This document shows positions 5,658 through 10,351 of a stretch of 10,351 bases of DNA, in pieces (position 1 is the stretch's first letter; each line of letters begins with the position of its first letter). The stretch comes from an uncultured Bdellovibrio sp. GTDB taxonomy: Bacteria > Bdellovibrionota > Bdellovibrionia > Bdellovibrionales > Bdellovibrionaceae. The stretch lies in contig CAMLRE010000034.1 in assembly GCA_946482355.1 (NCBI GenBank), positions 1 to 10,351 of the forward strand. Direction: 5' to 3'. The notes under the pieces are model-generated. The model did not search any database. It was not told the DNA's origin and saw nothing but the letters and a program-made list of their open reading frames with translations. The position numbers and the translations under genes are program-made.

Positions 5658-6905
5658 ATGAATTCAAAAAATGACGTTACTTTCACAGGTTATCAAAAGT
5701 TCGTAGTCGCCCTACTGGCTTTTCTTCAATTTACCATCATCTTAGATTTTATGATTATGGCGCCACTTGGGGCACTTATGATGCCAGCTCTTAAGATGGA
5801 GCCATCGCAATTTGGTGTGGTTGTTTCTGCCTACGCTTTCAGTGCGGGGATTTCAGGAATTTTAGCTTCAGGATTTGCTGACCGTTTTGATCGTAAGAAG
5901 TTTTTATTGTTTTTTTATGTGGGATTTATCATAGGAACTTTACTATGCGCTGTCGCACCAAACTTTCACTTTATGGTGGCGGCAAGGATCGTAACCGGTC
6001 TTTTTGGCGGAGTGATCGGTTCAGTGGTTTTAGCGATCGCAGCTGACTTATTCGATTTATCACTTCGTGGTCGCGTGATGGGTTACATTCAAACAGCATT
6101 TGCAGCCAGTCAGATTTTAGGGCTTCCGGCGGGATTATACATTTCAAATATTTGGGGATGGCATGCACCGTTTTTTATGATCGTTGCGGTGAGTGTTTTA
6201 GTAGGTGGTGTGATTATCGTTTACTTAAAACCCATTGATGCTCACATAAAAACAGCGCGTGTTGATCATAATGCTTTAAATCATATGGTCACAACTGTTT
6301 CGAATACAAAATATCTTTTTGCGTTTGCAGCGACAGCTTTTATGTCTATCGGTGGATTTATGTTAATGCCGTTTGGAACTGATTTTACGGTGAATAACTT
6401 AAAACTTACCATGGGTGATTTGCCGTTAATCTATTTAGTGACTGGTATCGCCACGATTTTTATCGGGCCACTTGTCGGTAAAATGAGTGACTCCTTCGGA
6501 AAGCTTAGAACGTTTATTTTCGGGGCTGTTTTATCAGCCGTGATGGTTGTGTATTACACAAATATGGGGCCAAGCAGTTTAATGACAGTGATGATTGTGA
6601 ATACGGTGATGTTCGTAGGTATTTTCTCGCGTATGATTCCTTCGCAAGCGTTAATGTCGGCGTTACCAACACCTGCAGATCGCGGCGCTTTTATGGCGAT
6701 CAGCTCTAGCTTACAACAAATATCAGGCGGAATAGCCGCGGTGATCGCAGGTTATATCGTTGTGAAAAAGCCAGACGGATTTTTAGAACACTTCGACATT
6801 CTTGGTTACGTGTTAGTAGGCACTGTAACAGTGACTGTGTTTATGATGAAATACATTAATGATAAATATATTCGTCATGATCCGTCGGTGATGAAAAAGC
6901 AGTAA
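5658..6905 (+). CDS. Major facilitator superfamily (DHA1-type) transporter
   Basis: The 415-residue inner-membrane protein has about 12 predicted helices and a central cytoplasmic loop around 190-215. MFS motif A is visible after helix 2 as GFADRFDRKKF (72-82), with a degenerate copy in the second half, GPLVGKMSDSFGKLR (270-284). Helix 1 carries a charged Asp30 in the segment IILDFMIMAPLG, a feature of proton-coupled drug and sugar-efflux members. The glycine-rich stretch at 155-168 (GLPAGLYISNIWGW) corresponds to the motif C region of antiporters. It therefore most likely exports a drug or metabolite by proton antiport; the substrate is unknown. AGGA at 5647-5650 supports ATG 5658. It ends one base before the convergent metal operon, with no room for its own terminator. 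Confidence 0.85.
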   Translation: MNSKNDVTFTGYQKFVVALLAFLQFTIILDFMIMAPLGALMMPALKMEPSQFGVVVSAYAFSAGISGILASGFADRFDRKKFLLFFYVGFIIGTLLCAVAPNFHFMVAARIVTGLFGGVIGSVVLAIAADLFDLSLRGRVMGYIQTAFAASQILGLPAGLYISNIWGWHAPFFMIVAVSVLVGGVIIVYLKPIDAHIKTARVDHNALNHMVTTVSNTKYLFAFAATAFMSIGGFMLMPFGTDFTVNNLKLTMGDLPLIYLVTGIATIFIGPLVGKMSDSFGKLRTFIFGAVLSAVMVVYYTNMGPSSLMTVMIVNTVMFVGIFSRMIPSQALMSALPTPADRGAFMAISSSLQQISGGIAAVIAGYIVVKKPDGFLEHFDILGYVLVGTVTVTVFMMKYINDKYIRHDPSVMKKQ

Positions 6906-6906
6906 T

Positions 6907-7668
6907 TTATAGTGGCGCTAAAATACCAATTATAGCCATGGCCACCATGGCTAAATTTTCAAAAATTGTGATATTTGAAAGTGGTAAATTAAACCCTGCG
7001 CCTAAGCAGGCGCACTGAAATTGCACTTTGCTGCGAAGTTTGTTGTAAACTCCGATAGTTGTTAAGGTTAAAACTATAATTGTCATTACATTAGCAAAAA
7101 GTAAAAATTTATCCGCTATAAATAAAAAACCAAGAGCTAATTCGACAAATGGATAGATAAATCCATAATTATTCCATTTTTTAGCTAATGGATCATAATT
7201 TGAAAATGATGTTGCGAAGGCCTTTAAATCTAAAAATTTAAAAAATGACAAACCGATAAAAAAACCAGCCATAATGTGATTCATAAAATGATGGCCAGAA
7301 AAAGTTCCTAATTGAATTTGATATGCAGTACTGAAAATAAGAATATAGGCAAATACCGTAAATAAAGGCTTGTAAGTCTGAAAAAAAGTTTTTTCTACGG
7401 GAAGAGCGCTACCTGCAGTTGTAGATTCATCATCATAAAAGTTTGCTTTATATTTTGGTAAATCAGCCAAAGAAGCTTGAATTTCGCGAAGAGAAATAGT
7501 TCTATCCGATATGATATCAGCTTTTTTAGCACCTAGATTTACATTAACCCATGAAACGCCAGAAATTGATTTTATTCGCTGAGTGATTTTTTCAACGCAC
7601 GAACCGCATGTCATTCCTTCAATTTTAAAAGTAGAAGTTGTTTTTTGAGTATTAGTGATGGCTTCCAT
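6907..7668 (-). CDS. HMA (heavy-metal-binding) domain fused to MauE/DoxX-like membrane protein
   Basis: The 253-residue protein has two parts. Residues 12-78 form a ferredoxin-like HMA domain with the metal site GMTCGSC (Cys21, Cys24), typical of Cu(I) chaperones and copper ATPases. After a linker, about five membrane helices (roughly 102-120, 130-148, 170-188, 190-208, 233-251) match MauE/DoxX-type redox-associated membrane proteins, including a conserved-looking CACLG (Cys219, Cys221) and three histidines (126, 127, 131). It could pass copper, or reducing equivalents, between cytoplasm and membrane; this is inferred. It is last in the metal efflux operon, and its start overlaps the preceding gene by 17 bases, with AGGAG inside that gene. 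Proteins of this architecture occur beside CusA-type pumps as far as I recall. Confidence 0.75.
   Translation of the reverse strand: MEAITNTQKTTSTFKIEGMTCGSCVEKITQRIKSISGVSWVNVNLGAKKADIISDRTISLREIQASLADLPKYKANFYDDESTTAGSALPVEKTFFQTYKPLFTVFAYILIFSTAYQIQLGTFSGHHFMNHIMAGFFIGLSFFKFLDLKAFATSFSNYDPLAKKWNNYGFIYPFVELALGFLFIADKFLLFANVMTIIVLTLTTIGVYNKLRSKVQFQCACLGAGFNLPLSNITIFENLAMVAMAIIGILAPL
6934..6952 (+). terminator. Hairpin inside the HMA-MauE gene, possible terminator of the MFS transcript
   Basis: AGCCATGG (6934-6941) and CCATGGCT (6945-6952) pair perfectly around CCA, followed on the plus strand by AAATTTTC. It lies 29 bases past the MFS stop, antisense to the last codons of the convergent gene. 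The T-tract is short, so this is tentative. Confidence 0.3.
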
Positions 7669-8077
7669 GGTCGTCTCCTTTCATTTCCGTGCCTGATTCG
7701 CTAAGTTTTAAAGGTAAACTGTAAACCGCTTCAGTACCTTTAATAGAATTTCTTTCTGCTAAGATAGTTAAAGTTCCTTTTGTTAGATCGTCTTTTTTTG
7801 AATCGCAAACAAAATGATTTCTTTTCGCTATACAATTGAAATTCTTCTTGGTGCCGTTATTGATTGATGCTGTTACCTTTGAATCTTTAATCGTGGCGTT
7901 TTTAAAATTAATATCCAGCAGATAGATGCTAAATTTACCGTCTTTTGTGGGCACAACTTCAGTGTGAAATGTGCCAGGCATTTTTAGGTAGCCGCCATTG
8001 GGACCAAGTTTATCTTCGCCATGAGCGAAAGCTTTTACTGAGGCAATGACTAAAACTAAATTAAATAATAATTTCAT
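7652..8077 (-). CDS. Periplasmic His-containing protein of metal efflux operon
   Basis: The 141-residue precursor has a signal peptide with an ideal AFA cut site, so the mature chain would begin with histidine (HGED). Potential metal ligands follow: Met33, His38 in GTFHTEVV, Cys82 and Cys91, and a C-terminal DDHGSHH tail. The middle is beta-strand rich, with charged surface residues. It shares an N-terminal layout (His, Gly-Gly, then a short hydrophobic strand) with the other small protein of the operon at 9327-9719, which suggests two diverged versions of one type of metal-binding protein. No named family was recognised; a CusF/CopC-like role in binding or delivering copper to the pump is inferred from context. 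The His-rich tail is encoded at the overlap with the HMA-MauE gene. AGGAAA precedes ATG 8077; the gap to the TolC-type gene is 8 bases. Confidence 0.75.
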   Translation of the reverse strand: MKLLFNLVLVIASVKAFAHGEDKLGPNGGYLKMPGTFHTEVVPTKDGKFSIYLLDINFKNATIKDSKVTASINNGTKKNFNCIAKRNHFVCDSKKDDLTKGTLTILAERNSIKGTEAVYSLPLKLSESGTEMKGDDHGSHH

Positions 8078-8085
8078 AATTTTTC

Positions 8086-9318
8086 CTATTTGTAGTTGTT
8101 AAGTTGTAATTGAACCAACTCAAGCTCTTTTTGAATTTCAATTTTTTTCTTTTTAGAATCAAAGTATCTTTCTGTAGCCCCAACGATATCCGGCGAATTT
8201 TTAACACCGCGTTTGTATTCAGCTAAAGTTAAATCATAATACTTTTCAGCGCTGGCCATTTTTTTATCGATAATTTGAAATAGTTCGACCAACTCTTTTG
8301 CGCGGGCCTTAAGTTGCTCAAACTGCGATTTAATGTTTAATGCCGTTTGATTCTTCTCATGTTCTTTGGCTGCTAAGTTTGCAACAGCAGCTTTACGTTT
8401 ATTTAAAGTATCAAAGCCCGAAAACAGGGGGATCGTAATTAGCAGTGCTACTTCAGATTCATTGTACTTAATTTTATCTTCAGTGGGTGTTAGTCGTCCA
8501 AAAGAATAGTTTAGATCAATCTTGGGTAGAAAATCAGCCGTTGCAGATGTTTTTTCTGAATCTGCAATTTGCTCTTCGAGTTTCGCTTTACGAATAAGCG
8601 GGTGGTTATCATACGATGTTAAATTTAGATCTTTACTTAATGTCGTAGAATTTACAAAGGCCAAGCTGTCTAATTCTTTATCAGAAACTTCTTCGTTAAA
8701 TAAAGCATTCAATTTTTGGTGAAGGCTTTCATGTTCTCGTACAAGATTGCGTCTTTGAATTTCGATTTCACTTTCACGAAGAGCAAATTCATAATTATCG
8801 ACTGTTCCGGTTAAACCAGCATTAACCTTACGGGCCGCCATTTGTTTTTGTGTTTGCGTGACTTTGAACTCTTCATCAAGAATCTTTTCGAGTTGATGAA
8901 TTCCGATCATCGACGTTAAAACTTCGGTTAATTCTTCTTTAGCGCTGCGTAGACGAATTTCATAGTTCAGACGTGCAAGCTCAGCTTTGTAATTTTGAAC
9001 ATCAAAATTTGCACGATCTTTAAATCCGGAAAATAAATTAGCTGATCCCTGTAGATAGCCAACTTGTCCTTTGTCGTCGTCAGAATCAGTTTTAATTTTA
9101 GCTAAGCCACCGATAGCATTTAGGCTAGGTAGAAATGGTGAGTAAGTTGATTTTTTTAAGTTTTCTTGCGCTGAAATATCCTGTTGAAGGGCCTTCAATT
9201 CTTGATTGGAAGAGATTAATCTGTTTTCAAATTCAGTACGATTTTGAGCATTTGCAGTTAGCGCAAAGCTCAACAAAATAACCGGTATGAAATGATTTGT
9301 TTTACGCAAAAAATGCAT
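8086..9318 (-). CDS. TolC-family outer-membrane efflux channel (CusC/CzcC/HelC-type)
   Basis: The 410-residue precursor has a signal peptide cut near ANA|QNR. The rest is two repeats of the outer-membrane efflux protein fold: long charged helices separated by beta-hairpin segments (for example the strands near FLPSLNAIGGL and FLPKIDLNYSFG, both following an xTAxx/TYSP-type helix end). The end of the second repeat has the usual helical heptad pattern (YKRGVKNSPDIVGATERY...). It would trimerise in the outer membrane and carry the metal exported by the RND pump. There is no lipobox, unlike E. coli CusC. AGGAA precedes ATG 9318, which lies 8 bases after the preceding gene. The absence of a CusB-like adaptor next to it means that partner must be encoded upstream. 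Confidence 0.9.
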   Translation of the reverse strand: MHFLRKTNHFIPVILLSFALTANAQNRTEFENRLISSNQELKALQQDISAQENLKKSTYSPFLPSLNAIGGLAKIKTDSDDDKGQVGYLQGSANLFSGFKDRANFDVQNYKAELARLNYEIRLRSAKEELTEVLTSMIGIHQLEKILDEEFKVTQTQKQMAARKVNAGLTGTVDNYEFALRESEIEIQRRNLVREHESLHQKLNALFNEEVSDKELDSLAFVNSTTLSKDLNLTSYDNHPLIRKAKLEEQIADSEKTSATADFLPKIDLNYSFGRLTPTEDKIKYNESEVALLITIPLFSGFDTLNKRKAAVANLAAKEHEKNQTALNIKSQFEQLKARAKELVELFQIIDKKMASAEKYYDLTLAEYKRGVKNSPDIVGATERYFDSKKKKIEIQKELELVQLQLNNYK

Positions 9319-9326
9319 CGTTATTC

Positions 9327-9719
9327 CTATTTCTCAACTTGAAATTTAAAAGTATCTTTTTTGCCTTTAAATTCAGTCGTGGCAATGACTTCGATACGGT
9401 AAGAATTTTTGAAATCGATAGGTGCTACATAAGAACCATTTTTCAATTCTACTTTTAGACTTTCGGCTTTTCCTTTTGGAAGTTTAGCTGTACCAGAAAC
9501 TTTTACTTCATTAGCTGCTAAATCAACGCCTTCGTGACTGGCTGGATACAATTTCAATTCGTTGCCTGAAACAACATACTCAAGATTAATTTCTTTTCCA
9601 GCTTTAACAGTTCCACCATGGTTGGCTTTTAATGAGCCTGGGGTGTTGTCATGGCCTTCGTGGGCCATTAAATTAAGTGATGATAAGATAGCTACGGCTA
9701 AAACGATTTTTTTAAACAT
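9327..9719 (-). CDS. Periplasmic HEGHD-type protein of metal efflux operon
   Basis: From ATG 9719 the protein is 130 residues; an ATG further upstream at 9749 gives ten more residues but would disrupt the signal peptide, and AAGGAG lies 6 bases before 9719. Signal peptide cleavage after NLMA would expose HEGHD, with a further His in KANHGG and one in PASHEG. The remaining 100 residues look beta-rich, with spacing like a small immunoglobulin or cupredoxin-type sandwich (strands such as EINLEYVV, NELKLYPA, YRIEVIAT, TFKFQVEK), without cysteines. A copper-binding periplasmic role is inferred from the histidines and from its place between the RND pump and the TolC channel. Its first 8 bases overlap the end of the pump gene, so the ribosome site is inside that gene. 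Confidence 0.8.
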   Translation of the reverse strand: MFKKIVLAVAILSSLNLMAHEGHDNTPGSLKANHGGTVKAGKEINLEYVVSGNELKLYPASHEGVDLAANEVKVSGTAKLPKGKAESLKVELKNGSYVAPIDFKNSYRIEVIATTEFKGKKDTFKFQVEK

Positions 9720-10351
9720 GTGATTCTCCTTCAAATAAATTTTGTTCATTCATTCTCGCAAGACTTTTTTCTGCTGACTTTCTTCCGAAATGGAAGAAAA
9801 CAGTCGGTGTTACGAAAATATCCAATAATGTAGAGCTAATTAACCCGCCAACAATAACGACTGCGACAGGGTGTAAGATTTCTTTACCAGGCTCGCCGCC
9901 AGCAAATACCAGGGGCATTAATCCTAAGATGGCTGTTAGCGCTGTCATTAGCACTGGTACCAGACGCTCTAATGAACCACGAATGACCATTTCTTTCGAA
10001 AACTGTTCAGCTTCATGCTCTAACAAGTGAAGATAGTGTGAAATCATCATAATACCGTTGCGTGAGGCGATTCCGCAAAGAGTGACAAAGGCCACTAAAC
10101 TTGCAATTGAAATTGTTTTGTCGGTTAAATAAATACCGACGAGCCCTCCGATAAAAGCCATCGGAATATTTAACATAACCTGAACAGAAATAAATGTAGA
10201 TTTAAAGTGAGCATAGAGTACTAAAAATATACCAGCGACAGCTAATAGACCTAAAACGATCATTAATCTTGCGGCCTGCTGTTGGCTTTCGAACTGCCCA
10301 CCGTAAGTGATAAAATACGATTCTGGAAGTTGAACGTTTTGAGAGATCTTA
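9712..10351 (-). CDS. Heavy-metal RND efflux pump, C-terminal fifth (CusA/CzcA/HelA family; partial at right edge)
   Basis: The frame is open from base 10351 to the stop at 9712-9714; about 213 residues are visible of a protein that normally has about 1040. An internal ATG at 10263 is not the start, because the codons upstream (LPESYFITYGGQFESQQQ) continue the family pattern just before a membrane helix. The visible part includes the last five membrane helices, the RND segment CGIASRNGIMMISHY, the loop LERLVPVLMTALTAILGL, and the conserved GEPGKEILHPVAVVIVGG. This wording is characteristic of heavy-metal efflux RND pumps, which use the proton gradient to drive metal out of the periplasm through the TolC-type channel. 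The metal cannot be read from this part, but the HMA partner favours copper or silver. Confidence 0.9.
   Translation of the reverse strand, partial: KISQNVQLPESYFITYGGQFESQQQAARLMIVLGLLAVAGIFLVLYAHFKSTFISVQVMLNIPMAFIGGLVGIYLTDKTISIASLVAFVTLCGIASRNGIMMISHYLHLLEHEAEQFSKEMVIRGSLERLVPVLMTALTAILGLMPLVFAGGEPGKEILHPVAVVIVGGLISSTLLDIFVTPTVFFHFGRKSAEKSLARMNEQNLFEGESHV

Noticed and set aside
5971..6168. Minus-strand open frame inside the MFS gene
   Set aside because: Antisense to a strongly supported 12-helix transporter, no ribosome site.
8522..8722. Plus-strand open frame inside the TolC-type gene
   Set aside because: Antisense to a well-supported family gene, no promoter or ribosome site.
10261..10263. 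ATG at 10263 as the start of a short RND-like gene
   Set aside because: The frame stays open to 10351, and the upstream codons match the conserved RND family sequence, so this is an internal methionine of a gene cut by the window.

Overview
The window looks like chromosomal DNA from a Gram-negative, predatory-type bacterium, most likely a Bdellovibrio relative (Bdellovibrionota). This is an inference. It rests on the high density of short signal-peptide proteins of unknown function, the moderately low GC (about 40% by eye), AGGA/GGAGG ribosome sites, and a candidate sigma-28 (FliA)-type promoter in front of a large secreted protein; FliA drives much attack-phase transcription in Bdellovibrio. 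No rRNA, tRNA, insertion sequence, phage gene or CRISPR array is visible.

Left region (1-740): a two-gene module on the minus strand. A 109-residue winged-helix regulator is followed, with a 4-base overlap, by a nucleotidyltransferase-fold protein that runs off the left edge. Three tandem near-palindromic operators, spaced exactly 21 bp centre to centre, cover the regulator's promoter region. The layout resembles nucleotidyltransferase toxin-antitoxin modules such as AbiEi/AbiEii.

Central-left region (741-4087): a plus-strand pair encodes a 577-residue secreted protein with a cysteine-rich N-terminal half and a DUF1904 tautomerase-like protein 2 bases downstream. It converges on a minus-strand gene for a secreted protein resembling the transglutaminase elicitor family. 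The convergent genes share a 13-bp hairpin.

Middle region (4160-6905): a small low-affinity iron permease-like membrane protein (+), two small secreted cysteine-containing proteins of unknown function (-), and a 12-helix major facilitator transporter (+). One clear bidirectional hairpin, one sigma-70-like promoter and one orphan stem-loop lie between them.

Right region (6907-10351): a tightly packed minus-strand heavy-metal efflux operon entering from the right edge. In transcription order it holds the C-terminal fifth of a CusA/CzcA/HelA-type RND pump, a small periplasmic protein, a TolC-type outer-membrane channel, a second small periplasmic protein, and a membrane protein that fuses an N-terminal heavy-metal (HMA, GMTCGSC) domain to a MauE/DoxX-like domain. 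Gaps are 8 bases and overlaps 8 to 17 bases, so these are probably one transcript. The pump and channel would export a metal, probably copper or silver, and the His-bearing periplasmic proteins and HMA domain would bind or hand it over. The adaptor (CusB-like) gene is not seen and presumably lies beyond 10351.
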